A stretch of 64,000 nt of DNA. Source: Brucella rhizosphaerae. Its GTDB lineage: Bacteria > Pseudomonadota > Alphaproteobacteria > Rhizobiales > Rhizobiaceae. Shown here in pieces: positions 30,675-39,553 of this stretch (positions are counted from its first letter, which is position 1; every line of letters starts with the position of its first letter). Location of the stretch: the NCBI RefSeq assembly GCF_002252475.1, contig NZ_NNRK01000034.1, positions 372,001-436,000 of the forward strand, in the 5' to 3' direction. The notes beneath the pieces are model-generated. The model made no database searches, had not been told where the DNA came from, and worked only from the letters and a program-made list of their open reading frames with translations. A program made the translations under genes and the position numbers.

Positions 30675-30890
30675 CTATTCAAAGTGAACAGGTTTGGCCG
30701 CAGTGTCGGCAAAAGCGACGAGGCGTGAAAGCTCAGACTTCATGCTGTCGACCGATGCATGAAGCGTCTGTGGTTTCGATGCAGTCATATCCTGCGCCAT
30801 CTGGGTGGATATTGCCGGCATGGCAAAGGCTGCTGTCGTCAGAGCAATGGCAGCAACAAAGCCGAGGCGTCGTTCGGTTCTGGCTTGCAT
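30675..30890 (-). CDS. small secreted protein of unknown function (71 aa)
   Basis: The protein begins with a clear signal peptide (Arg-rich N-terminus, hydrophobic FVAAIALTTAAFAMPA, cleavage near residue 26-30); the mature part of about 42 residues is soluble and helical-looking, with SVDSMKSELSRLVAFADT. No family recognised. GAGGAGA lies seven bases before the ATG on this strand, strongly supporting translation. It lies 67 bases downstream of the next gene on the same strand and may belong to its operon, behind the Irr-like box. Confidence 0.65.
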   Translation of the reverse strand: MQARTERRLGFVAAIALTTAAFAMPAISTQMAQDMTASKPQTLHASVDSMKSELSRLVAFADTAAKPVHFE

Positions 30891-30957
30891 TTTCGTTCTC
30901 CTCGCGCCGCAATGAGCGGCTTAAATCAAAGTGGTTTCCTACGCAGCGTTCCTGAAA

Positions 30958-31467
30958 TCAGTGAAAGGTCGCGCGATGGGTTATGTTCAGAGCAATGTCG
31001 ATGGCATGGATCGGTATTGGCAACAAAGTCTGTCCGAAATCGGCCAATGTGTCGGCAAAATTGCGGGCTGCATCTGCCACATCGTCGCAACGCCGTTTGC
31101 AGGCGATAGCCTCGAGGCAGGTTTCGAGCAGCAAACCATCCTGATTCTGGAGGCCTGAGATCAGGCCCAGCGTGAGGCATTCCTCACGACACACATGGTG
31201 CGAATCGAATGGAAACGCCCTCAACTGACAGCTTGCACAATGGCGCAATACGCGAATGAACTGAGAAAGCTCGGCGATTGCACGCTTTGCTTCAGAGGGT
31301 CCAAGCACTTCCGAATAGAGGCCCCAGGTCATTTCCCAGGGAATGATCGACCCGGTTTCAAAACCGGCGGTCCAGCGGCGATAGCCTTCCAGCACCAGCT
31401 TTTCCGGCAGGCGATCATAATAGCCCACGCTGTTGGTGCCATTCAGCTCCGAGATGCGCATATTCAT
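30958..31467 (-). CDS. hypothetical protein with a Cys-rich C-terminal half (169 aa)
   Basis: Not recognised. From MNMRISELNG the first 80 residues are soluble (GYYDRLPEKLVLEGYRRW). The second half has seven cysteines and paired histidines, including RHCASCQLRAFPFDSHHVC, REECLTLGL, ETCLEAIACKRRC; the pattern could bind a metal or form disulfides. The start at 31467 is chosen because GGAGG lies five bases upstream and the ATG overlaps the stop of a 55-codon frame (ATGA). It is the middle gene of a probable three-gene operon with an Irr-like box upstream, so an iron- or haem-linked role is possible but only inferred. Confidence 0.65.
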   Translation of the reverse strand: MNMRISELNGTNSVGYYDRLPEKLVLEGYRRWTAGFETGSIIPWEMTWGLYSEVLGPSEAKRAIAELSQFIRVLRHCASCQLRAFPFDSHHVCREECLTLGLISGLQNQDGLLLETCLEAIACKRRCDDVADAARNFADTLADFGQTLLPIPIHAIDIALNITHRATFH

Positions 31468-31631
31468 GTTCGCCTCCATTCAGAGGTGCGAACAAATGCG
31501 CAGCCTTGCTGCTTATGTTTCGCGAGGCGTTCTGTTTCCCCTCGCGCATTGCAGTATCCGGTCGGCAAAAGATGAAGTTGCCATGGCAATCCATCCACAT
31601 TTGCGGACCGGCATTCACTGAGACCGATCAT
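31464..31631 (-). CDS. small open reading frame, 55 aa, first gene of the probable iron-regulated operon
   Basis: ATG at 31631 on the minus strand follows GGAGG by five bases. The frame runs 55 codons, beginning MIGLSECRSANVDGLPW and ending SEWRRT, and its TGA overlaps the next gene's ATG as ATGA. No domain is recognised; three cysteines are present. A longer frame in another register overlaps the following gene and has no ribosome site. The ribosome site and the coupled overlap argue that it is translated, whether as a functional protein or as a regulatory leader. Confidence 0.5.
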   Translation of the reverse strand: MIGLSECRSANVDGLPWQLHLLPTGYCNARGETERLAKHKQQGCAFVRTSEWRRT

Positions 31632-31696
31632 CGGGTCCTCCAATCGAAAGGGTTCAAGGCCCAGACATCAAAGGTTGCACAAAATAACTCGCATGC

Positions 31697-31725
31697 ATAA
31701 AAGCGGTAATTTGATCTGGAGTCAA
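31697..31725 (-). promoter_or_regulatory. predicted sigma-70-type promoter
   Basis: On the minus strand TTGACT (31725-31720) and TTTTAT (31702-31697) are separated by 17 bases, so transcription would begin near 31690 and read into the 55-codon frame. Predicted by eye only. Confidence 0.45.
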
Positions 31726-31756
31726 TTACTCAGCTTTTAAAAAGATGAATTATTTC

Positions 31757-31783
31757 AATAGTGTAGAATTATTCTAGACTATT
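31757..31783. promoter_or_regulatory. Irr/ICE-like box, 27-base near-palindrome
   Basis: AATAGTGTAGAAT and ATTCTAGACTATT are inverted around a single T with one mismatched pair. The core TGTAGAATTATTCTAGA matches the known iron control element of Hyphomicrobiales (TTTAGAA-N3-TTCTAAA), bound by the haem-responsive regulator Irr, at all but the two flanking positions. It lies about 35 bases upstream of the predicted minus-strand promoter. Irr is inferred as the binder from the motif. Confidence 0.6.
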
Positions 31784-31814
31784 ACATTCATGTTTATAGC
31801 AATAAACGAAGAAC

Positions 31815-31842
31815 GCAACCGCTACAACGGGGCAGCGGTTGC
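31815..31842 (-). terminator. probable terminator of the copper operon
   Basis: GCAACCGCT and AGCGGTTGC form a nine-base stem around a ten-base loop, followed on the minus strand by T-rich sequence. It lies about 130 bases beyond the stop of the YcnI-PCuAC gene. No gene is supported between 31632 and 31972; the only plus-strand frame (from 31790) runs through this hairpin. Confidence 0.5.
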
Positions 31843-31972
31843 GGCAAACGGGCGCATAAAGCACGGAGAGAAGCGCGTTACCGCCCTTTGCGCCTGCGAC
31901 GGAGTGCATCCCAAAAAATCTGAAACGAATTTCGGGATGCATATCGATCAAAATGTCAGATCGAAACCTGCT

Positions 31973-32995
31973 TTAATGATTTGAATGGTCGTCGGATTTG
32001 CCGCTTTGCGGTGTCACTGGAAATTCGAGATCAACCTTACCGGCCTTTTCGAATTCAAGTGTTGCTGAAACCTTGTCGCCTTCCTTGTATGGCGTTTCCG
32101 GCTGAATGAACATCAGGTGATATCCGCCTGATTTCAGCTCCACCGTTTCACCTGCTGGAATATCCAGCCCGCCATCAATCTTGCGCATCTTCATGACCTG
32201 ATTTTCCATGCTCATTTCATGGATTTCGACACGCTTGACGCCAGTCGTAGTGACGCTGACCAGCTTGTCTGCGGCCTTGCCATCATTTGCAATGGTCAGG
32301 AAACCGCCAGCGACTTTCGCACCGGGAACCATGGCGCGAATTGAAGGAGCGGTAATGGTCAGCTCGCCAACTTTGATCGGTGCCATTGCGTGATCGCCGT
32401 GTGAGGCATTTGAGCCATGTTCACTGTGACCGGCATGTTCATCGGAACCGGCAGCTGCCAGCACCCGGAGCTGTGGTGCAGGATGTTCCAGGTCGTGCGG
32501 ATTCTGACCGTCTTTGGCAATCTCGGTCCAGGTGACGGAATCATCCGTTCCGCAGAACTGGGTCACGGGGAAGGACAGCATTGTATCCTTGTCAAATTTG
32601 GCAAGCTGGCCAACCACGACGAACTCGTCGTAAAAATCACTCGGAAGGTCGCCTTCGCTCCACGTCACCTGTTTGACGCCGGAAGTCACATCCTTGCCGT
32701 GGATTTTGTAGCTCTGCGCATAATCGCCCCTGGCTGTTTCGATTTTCCAGCCAGCCTTTGGCTGCGGCTGCGCAGAAACAAAGCCTTCCGGCAGTTCGAT
32801 CTTTACTGCCGTTGTAGCTTTGCCATCGCAACCATGTGGAATGCGGAGAACAGCCTTGTAGAACCCGCCCGCCTTGGCTTCGCTCTGTTCTAGCGATGAA
32901 TGCGCATTGGCCAGTCCTGCGGATGCAAAAAGAGCGAAAAGCGAAATGGCGGATGCAAAAGAACGAGAATTTTTCCGTGAGTTTTTCATTGTCAT
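31973..32995 (-). CDS. YcnI-like (DUF1775) and PCuAC copper-chaperone fusion protein
   Basis: A 340-residue exported two-domain protein. A signal peptide ends GLANA, leaving a mature N-terminal His (HSSLEQ), as in YcnI-like proteins that hold copper with an N-terminal histidine. The DUF1775 domain (about 32-180) includes RIPHGCDGKATTAVKIELPE. A His-rich linker (HAGHSEHGSNASHGDH, about 195-215) joins a C-terminal PCuAC domain with the copper motif HEMSMENQVMKM and the matching HLM about 22 residues later. It probably handles periplasmic copper for oxidase assembly or detoxification. It lies 62 bases after the DUF2946-like gene, apparently in one operon. Confidence 0.92.
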   Translation of the reverse strand: MTMKNSRKNSRSFASAISLFALFASAGLANAHSSLEQSEAKAGGFYKAVLRIPHGCDGKATTAVKIELPEGFVSAQPQPKAGWKIETARGDYAQSYKIHGKDVTSGVKQVTWSEGDLPSDFYDEFVVVGQLAKFDKDTMLSFPVTQFCGTDDSVTWTEIAKDGQNPHDLEHPAPQLRVLAAAGSDEHAGHSEHGSNASHGDHAMAPIKVGELTITAPSIRAMVPGAKVAGGFLTIANDGKAADKLVSVTTTGVKRVEIHEMSMENQVMKMRKIDGGLDIPAGETVELKSGGYHLMFIQPETPYKEGDKVSATLEFEKAGKVDLEFPVTPQSGKSDDHSNH

Positions 32996-33057
32996 AAACC
33001 TGAATAGTTGTGTGTTCGGACGCGGCTTAGCTTTGAGCGCGCATTGAAAGACTGATT

Positions 33058-33459
33058 TCAGGCGAAGGGCGGCGCTTGTGGCGGCGCCGATGGCGGATAG
33101 ATGTCACGCCAAAGAACTGGTTGAGAAGGCACCACAGCATTTGCCAATGCCACATTCGGTGCAGCCCCACTGGAGGCTGTGGGCGTTGGACAAAGAAACG
33201 CCGATGAAATGCGGCAGGCATCGCAGACATTGCTATTATGCAGATGCTGGTCCCGGTCATGCCCGTTGCTGTCAACCGCATGATCGGTGAGGCAGAGCAC
33301 CGGATAAGTGCCGTCGGGCAGAACATATTCCGCAAGCAGCAATTCTTCAGCAGAGGCGATATCGATCGGCTTATGTGCAAAAGCGACGAGCATCAGCGCC
33401 AGTACGCTTAGCAAACGTACTGCCAGCATCACCCGCAATTGCATCGCGCCAGCCTTCAA
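33058..33459 (-). CDS. DUF2946-like small exported protein
   Basis: A 133-residue protein with an N-terminal hydrophobic segment (VMLAVRLLSVLALMLVAFAH) and a later CDACRISSAF motif with upstream His residues (HLHNSNVC), the pattern of DUF2946 proteins, which commonly accompany copper-handling genes. Function unknown; a periplasmic copper-related role is inferred from the neighbour. Start: TTG at 33459 follows AAAGGAGA by about ten bases; the first ATG, at 33444, is the alternative and still retains the hydrophobic segment. Confidence 0.72.
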   Translation of the reverse strand: MKAGAMQLRVMLAVRLLSVLALMLVAFAHKPIDIASAEELLLAEYVLPDGTYPVLCLTDHAVDSNGHDRDQHLHNSNVCDACRISSAFLCPTPTASSGAAPNVALANAVVPSQPVLWRDIYPPSAPPQAPPFA

Positions 33460-33601
33460 TTCTCTGCTTCTCCTTTGTGCCGCGCTTTACCTAATTCATC
33501 CCGGCCTCATTTGCCAAGTGTCAAATAGAAGCTGGCTGCTTTGGAAGGGGCATAGGCAAGTTGTTCGACTGATATGCTCTACTCGCCCAACCGCTTGTTC
33601 C

Positions 33602-33997
33602 TTACTGATAACGCCCACCGCGCTGAATGACTTCAATCTTGTAGCCATCCGGGTCTTCGACGAAAAAGAACCGAGCGACCTGCACGTCTCCGTTCTTGAA
33701 ATCCACACGTTTGCCAACTTTGAACCCGAGTTCGGTGAAGCGTGCATATTCAGCGTCAAGATCATCGACCACAACAGCGAGATGCCCGTAACCATCACCA
33801 AGATTATAGGGATCGGCGCGTCCTTTGTTGACTGTCAGCTCCACCTCGAAGTCCGCTTTCTCATTGCGCAGATAGATCAGCGTAAAAGTTTCAAAATCGA
33901 TACGCTCGGCAATCTTCAACCCGAAGGCCTTATCGTAGAAGGAAACCGATCGGACTTCGTTGAGAACGCGTATCATCGAATGGATGGCTTTAGCCAT
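33602..33997 (-). CDS. gloA: lactoylglutathione lyase (glyoxalase I), VOC family
   Basis: A 131-residue metalloenzyme that converts the methylglyoxal-glutathione hemithioacetal to S-lactoylglutathione. Two beta-alpha-beta-beta-beta halves are visible: HSMIRVLNEVRSVSFYDKAFG with ELTVNKG, and YGHLAVVVDDLDAEYARF with FFVEDPDGYKIEVIQR. Metal ligands expected from the family are the His in HSMIRV, the Glu in VELTVN, the His in GHLAV and the Glu in KIEVIQ, all present. The start at 33997 follows AGGTGA by five bases. Monocistronic. Confidence 0.93.
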   Translation of the reverse strand: MAKAIHSMIRVLNEVRSVSFYDKAFGLKIAERIDFETFTLIYLRNEKADFEVELTVNKGRADPYNLGDGYGHLAVVVDDLDAEYARFTELGFKVGKRVDFKNGDVQVARFFFVEDPDGYKIEVIQRGGRYQ

Positions 33998-34134
33998 TAT
34001 GTCACCTGCTGCTGGAAACTCTTTCATCGGATCTATTGGCCTTTTGGCTAAAACTGGATTATCTCAAGACATGCGAAGCGGGCAAGCTCAATGCATGTTG
34101 CAGACGAGGGCTTGCTGCAGACGAGGTTGGAATA

Positions 34135-35310
34135 ATGTCAGGCGTAACGCGTGAACAGGTTCTGGAGCGGCTGAAGGCTGTGACAGGTCCAGATTTCGAA
34201 AGCGATGTCGTGTCGCTCGGTCTGGTTTCAGATATTTTCATTGCTGACGGCAAGGTCTTCTTTTCCATTACGGTCCCGGCGGATCGCGCAGATGCGCTGG
34301 AGCCGATGCGGCTTGCCGCCGAAAAATCAGTGAAGGAAATACCGGGCGTGTCCGGTGCGCTGGTGACGCTGACTGCGGAAAAAAAAGGTGGCCGCACCAG
34401 CGATGATGCCCCACCACCTCCCAAACCTCAGGCGCGACCAGCACCTGCGGCCGCACATAGTCACGCACCCCAATCACGTCCAGAGCCACGTCCGGCTGGC
34501 AAGCCCGGCGTTCCCGGTGTTGGCGCAATCATAGCGGTTGCGTCAGGCAAGGGCGGCGTTGGCAAATCCACGACAGCCGTTAATCTCGCGCTCGGAATGG
34601 TGGCCAATGGGCTTAAGGTCGGCGTGCTTGATGCAGATATTTACGGCCCTTCCATGCCGCGCCTGCTCGGTCTTTCCGGGCGACCGGAAACGATTGAAGG
34701 TCGCACACTGAAGCCGATGGAAAATTATGGCCTCAAGGTCATGTCCATGGGTTTCATGGTTGAAGAAGATACGCCGATGATCTGGCGTGGTCCGATGGTC
34801 ATTTCGGCTCTGACGCAGATGCTGCGTGAAGTGGCATGGGGCGAACTTGATGTACTCGTTGTCGATATGCCTCCCGGCACAGGTGACGCACAGCTCACCA
34901 TGGCGCAGCAGGTTCCGCTTGCTGGCGCAGTCGTTGTATCCACACCACAGGATCTGGCGTTGATCGATGCGCGCAAGGGCCTCAACATGTTCCGCAAGGT
35001 GGATGTGCCGCTTTTGGGCATTGTCGAGAACATGAGCTATTTCATCGCGCCTGATACCGGCGCGCGCTACGATATTTTTGGCCATGGTGGAGCGCGCAAA
35101 GAGGCCGAACGCCTCAATGTGCCTTTCCTGGGCGAAGTGCCGCTTCATATGGACGTGCGCGCTCATTCCGATAATGGTACGCCGATTACCGCGGTGGAGC
35201 CGGACAGCGAACATGCAGTGATTTATCGTGAGATCGCGCGCAAGGTCTGGGAAAACATGAAGAGTGGGAAGGGGGCTGGTAAGCCCGCTCCGGCGATTGT
35301 TTTTGAGTAA
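34135..35310 (+). CDS. apbC: Mrp/ApbC family iron-sulfur cluster carrier ATPase
   Basis: A 391-residue P-loop NTPase. An N-terminal MIP18-like domain (about 1-85) is joined by a Pro/Ala/His-rich linker (about 90-125) to the ATPase domain with the deviant Walker A GKGGVGKST, VGVLDADIYGPSMPRLLG, VDMPPGTGDAQLT and ENMSYF. It carries [Fe-S] clusters for apo-enzymes. In many relatives a CxxC lies near the C-terminus; here the region around YFIAPDTGARYDIFG has no cysteine pair, so cluster binding may differ. The start at 34135 follows GAGG by eight bases. Confidence 0.92.
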   Translation: MSGVTREQVLERLKAVTGPDFESDVVSLGLVSDIFIADGKVFFSITVPADRADALEPMRLAAEKSVKEIPGVSGALVTLTAEKKGGRTSDDAPPPPKPQARPAPAAAHSHAPQSRPEPRPAGKPGVPGVGAIIAVASGKGGVGKSTTAVNLALGMVANGLKVGVLDADIYGPSMPRLLGLSGRPETIEGRTLKPMENYGLKVMSMGFMVEEDTPMIWRGPMVISALTQMLREVAWGELDVLVVDMPPGTGDAQLTMAQQVPLAGAVVVSTPQDLALIDARKGLNMFRKVDVPLLGIVENMSYFIAPDTGARYDIFGHGGARKEAERLNVPFLGEVPLHMDVRAHSDNGTPITAVEPDSEHAVIYREIARKVWENMKSGKGAGKPAPAIVFE

Positions 35311-35357
35311 AGCGTATCCCGAAAAGTGGGAACCGGTTTTGCGCTGGATAATGCTTA
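35311..35357. repeat. GTGGGAACCGGTTTT-family dispersed repeat, copy 1
   Basis: The segment contains CCCGAAAAGTGGGAACCGGTTTT and an imperfect AGCGTAT/ATGCTT flank. A close copy lies at 54511-54563 and diverged copies at 40522-40565, 10450-10485 and 6663-6695. It sits between the apbC stop and its terminator. Confidence 0.7.
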
Positions 35358-35383
35358 AAAAAGGGCCCGAACGGGCCCTTTTT
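35358..35383. terminator. bidirectional terminator between apbC and pgm
   Basis: AAAAAGGGCCCG and CGGGCCCTTTTT form a perfect 12-base stem around AA, with A and T runs on both sides, so it can serve both convergent genes. Confidence 0.92.
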
Positions 35384-35418
35384 ATTAAAGCTTGTCTCCC
35401 AAGAGTGGAAATCTGTTT

Positions 35419-37092
<1,674 letters not shown>

Positions 37093-37203
37093 TCAGTCTT
37101 TGCGGTCATTGCAAGACAAGATAGATCAAACTTATTGTTTGAAAATAACAAACTGTGTGCTGTTTTACAGAAGCACTTCTAATTTTCAATTTAGGTACCC
37201 CAC

Positions 37204-37839
37204 ATGACACGTTGTTCAGCTGAAAGTCTGCCTGCGGAAATTCTTGCGCGGCTTTCCAATAGCGAGGGTCGTCTGGTTGTTGCAATCGCCGGGCCTCCCG
37301 GCGCGGGCAAGTCAACTATGTCTGATTTTCTGCGGGATGCGGTCAATGAAGGCGGTGCTGGACCTGCCGTTGTCGTGCCCATGGATGGGTTTCATCTCGA
37401 CAATGTAATTCTTGATGAACGTGGGTTACGCAGCCGCAAAGGCTCTCCGCCGACCTTTGATTGTGCGGGTTTTGCAGCCCTTCTGGAGCGTTTGAAAAAC
37501 GCATCGGAAGACGTGGTCATTCCGGCATTTGACCGCACGCTGGATTTAGCACGCGCTGGTGCTTCAATCGTGAGTGCCAGGCATCAGGTTCTGCTGGTGG
37601 AAGGCAATTATCTGCTGCTTGATCAGGCGCCGTGGACGCGCCTTAAACCGTTTTTCGACATGACCATCTTTCTGGACGTGCCTTTTGCAGAGCTTGAACG
37701 CCGTCTTATCCAGCGTTGGCTCGATTATGGGCACACTGAAGATGCGGCACGTGAGAGGGCGCTTTCCAACGATATTCCCAATGCCCAACTTGTGGTTTCT
37801 AGTTCACGCGATGCGGACTACGTTGTCGCTTCGACATAA
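37204..37839 (+). CDS. P-loop nucleoside/sugar kinase-like protein (uridine kinase/PanK superfamily)
   Basis: A 211-residue protein with Walker A GPPGAGKST near residue 31, VVPMDGFHLDN (the substrate-binding region shared with phosphoribulokinase, uridine kinase and pantothenate kinase) and VLLVEGNYLLL. Rhizobial relatives are often named FrcK or 'nucleoside triphosphate hydrolase'. The true substrate is unknown. No fructose transporter genes accompany it here. Its start lies about 150 bases from the divergent pgm start. Confidence 0.85.
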   Translation: MTRCSAESLPAEILARLSNSEGRLVVAIAGPPGAGKSTMSDFLRDAVNEGGAGPAVVVPMDGFHLDNVILDERGLRSRKGSPPTFDCAGFAALLERLKNASEDVVIPAFDRTLDLARAGASIVSARHQVLLVEGNYLLLDQAPWTRLKPFFDMTIFLDVPFAELERRLIQRWLDYGHTEDAARERALSNDIPNAQLVVSSSRDADYVVAST

Positions 37840-38026
37840 GACGTAACGCAATTTTGCTCTTTCGAGACTTGCGGCAGCTGATTCCTGCCTGCATGATGCA
37901 ATCAAACGGTTCTGGCTAAAACGGAATCATCTGAAGCGCATTAACTGTTTTTACGCATTATCCGACGCAAGAAGCTCACGCACCTTTGCTGGACATGCTT
38001 TAAAATTCTCACGGGATCAGCCATTC

Positions 38027-38716
38027 ATGACCAATTATGTTTTCGCGCCCTCACCACAGCCTTTTGTGCCTGTGAAGGGCACTGAAGAACGTTTTCCCGT
38101 GCATCGTATTTATTGCGTCGGCCAGAATTACGCCGATCATGCTATCGAGATGGGCGGTGATCCAACGCGCAATCCGCCTTTTTTCTTCCAGAAAAACCCG
38201 GATAATCTTGTGATTGATGGTGGCGATTTTCCCTATCCGCCAAAGACCGAAGACGTGCATCATGAGATTGAGCTGGTTGTGGCGCTCAAGACAGGTGGCA
38301 GCGACATCCCGGTCGAGACGGCGCTCGATCATGTCTATGGCTATGCCGTTGGTATCGATATGACACGGCGCGATTTGCAGGCTGTTGCCAAAAAGGCCGG
38401 ACGTCCGTGGGAAGTTGCGAAAGCTTTCGAGCATTCCGCTCCCTGTTCTGCCATCGCACCCGTATCAGACGTCGGTCATCCGCAATCAGCGGCCATTACA
38501 CTTAAAATCAATGGTGAGCAGCGTCAGGCAGGCGATCTCAACCAGATGATCTGGAAAGTGCCGGAAACGATCGCGTATCTTTCATCGCTCTTTGTCTTGC
38601 AGCCGGGCGATCTCATCTATACCGGCACGCCGGCAGGCGTGGGAGCAGTGAAGCGGGGAGACTTACTGCAGGGCAATGTGGATGGTGTTGGCACAATTTC
38701 GGTGAAAGTTGTCTGA
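38027..38716 (+). CDS. fumarylacetoacetate hydrolase family protein (possible fumarylpyruvate hydrolase)
   Basis: A 229-residue single-domain FAH enzyme. Seen: [40 protein letters not shown] with the metal-binding glutamates, [14 protein letters not shown] and [12 protein letters not shown], all canonical. Family members hydrolyse or decarboxylate acylpyruvates in aromatic catabolism, or act as oxaloacetate decarboxylases. The length and the VGQNYADH opening favour fumarylpyruvate hydrolase-like enzymes, but the substrate is not shown. About 190 gene-free bases lie upstream, with a diverged repeat around 37912-37950. Confidence 0.9.
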   Translation: MTNYVFAPSPQPFVPVKGTEERFPVHRIYCVGQNYADHAIEMGGDPTRNPPFFFQKNPDNLVIDGGDFPYPPKTEDVHHEIELVVALKTGGSDIPVETALDHVYGYAVGIDMTRRDLQAVAKKAGRPWEVAKAFEHSAPCSAIAPVSDVGHPQSAAITLKINGEQRQAGDLNQMIWKVPETIAYLSSLFVLQPGDLIYTGTPAGVGAVKRGDLLQGNVDGVGTISVKVV

Positions 38717-38780
38717 CGAAATCCTGTCCTGAGACAGTCAGAAATGGATTGCGTATCGAGAACCTTTCGAAGGAGGAATG

Positions 38781-38972
38781 ATGAGTACTTATCTTCCCGT
38801 TGACATACATGATGCTCTTGAGCGCTTTATCAACGAAAGGCATCCCGGTCTGAACCAGACCGAAGCCATCATCCATATTTTACGCAAATCACTCGTGCAG
38901 CAAGGATACCTTGCAGCACCGTCAGAACATGGTACACCGCCCGAAGATTTGAACGCCACAAACGACGATTGA
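38781..38972 (+). CDS. small protein with ribbon-helix-helix-like N-terminus (63 aa)
   Basis: STYLPVDIHDALERFINERH looks like the strand and first helix of a CopG/Arc-type fold, and LNQTEAIIHILRKSLVQQGYL like the second helix, so it may bind DNA; the C-terminal 20 residues are polar and unstructured. No recognised family name. AAGGAGG at 38771-38777 is too close to the ATG at 38778, so the adjacent ATG at 38781 is preferred. It follows the FAH gene by 64 bases and is followed by a small membrane protein three bases later, without a toxin-like partner. Confidence 0.62.
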   Translation: MSTYLPVDIHDALERFINERHPGLNQTEAIIHILRKSLVQQGYLAAPSEHGTPPEDLNATNDD

Positions 38973-38974
38973 AC

Positions 38975-39187
38975 ATGAACAAGACACCACAGGACGGGGC
39001 GGGCCACAAAGCTGCGCTCGGTCGCCGCCTTCTGCTTTTGACGATATTGGCGATTCTGCTGACATGCGCGCTCATCTGGATGAGCATTTATCTGTTCGAT
39101 CCAGACGGGTCTCTCGGCCTGGACGATCTCGGAATTTTTGCGCATGAATTCAATGCAATAGATACGATGCTGCCGCGCATTCTGTGA
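38975..39187 (+). CDS. small single-span membrane protein (70 aa)
   Basis: It has a basic N-terminal segment (HKAALGRR), one membrane helix (LLLLTILAILLTCALIWMSI, about residues 20-39) and an acidic tail (DPDGSLGLDDLG). No family recognised. It begins two bases after the stop of the RHH-like gene and is probably cotranscribed with it. Function unknown. Confidence 0.6.
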   Translation: MNKTPQDGAGHKAALGRRLLLLTILAILLTCALIWMSIYLFDPDGSLGLDDLGIFAHEFNAIDTMLPRIL

Positions 39188-39351
39188 GGGTTCGGAGCAC
39201 TCTGTTACGGATTGAAATATTCATTTTGACGCGTCTGTGACGTTCAGGGCTTCCGCTTTGCGTATTTTGCGTGGTACATGACGCTTATCGATTGAAAGAA
39301 TATTGACTGAACCGGGCCGCCAAACGGACCCGCTCAAGCCAAGAGGGTCTT

Positions 39352-39540
39352 ATGGCATTCGAGGACATCAAGGCGGAAATTGCTCTGCTGTTTGAGCAGA
39401 TGGTTAACCAGCCGCAGGACGTTCATGAGATTCGCGAAACAGTTCGCGAGAAGCTCAATGCGCTCAAAGCCACAGGTATGCCTCTGCCAGAAGATCTGGT
39501 TGAACTCGAAAAACGTATCGAACAAGATTTCGATTCCTAA
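39352..39540 (+). CDS. small conserved-type hypothetical protein (62 aa)
   Basis: A short, charged, helical protein beginning MAFEDIKAEIALLFEQM and ending ELEKRIEQDFDS. I recall similar small proteins upstream of lytic transglycosylase genes in rhizobia but cannot assign a function. CAAGAGGG precedes the start. The next gene starts 13 bases after its stop, with its ribosome site AAGGA overlapping the stop codon, so the two are probably cotranscribed. Confidence 0.68.
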   Translation: MAFEDIKAEIALLFEQMVNQPQDVHEIRETVREKLNALKATGMPLPEDLVELEKRIEQDFDS

Positions 39541-39553
39541 GGATCAATCGGAC

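Noticed and set aside
31415-31618. 67-codon minus-strand frame overlapping the Cys-rich gene
   Set aside because: It lacks a ribosome site and overlaps the well-supported gene start; the 55-codon frame in another register has both a ribosome site and a coupled stop.
31790-31984. 64-codon plus-strand frame just after the Irr-like box
   Set aside because: It crosses a nine-base-stem hairpin, has no ribosome site, and runs into the 3' end of the convergent copper gene.
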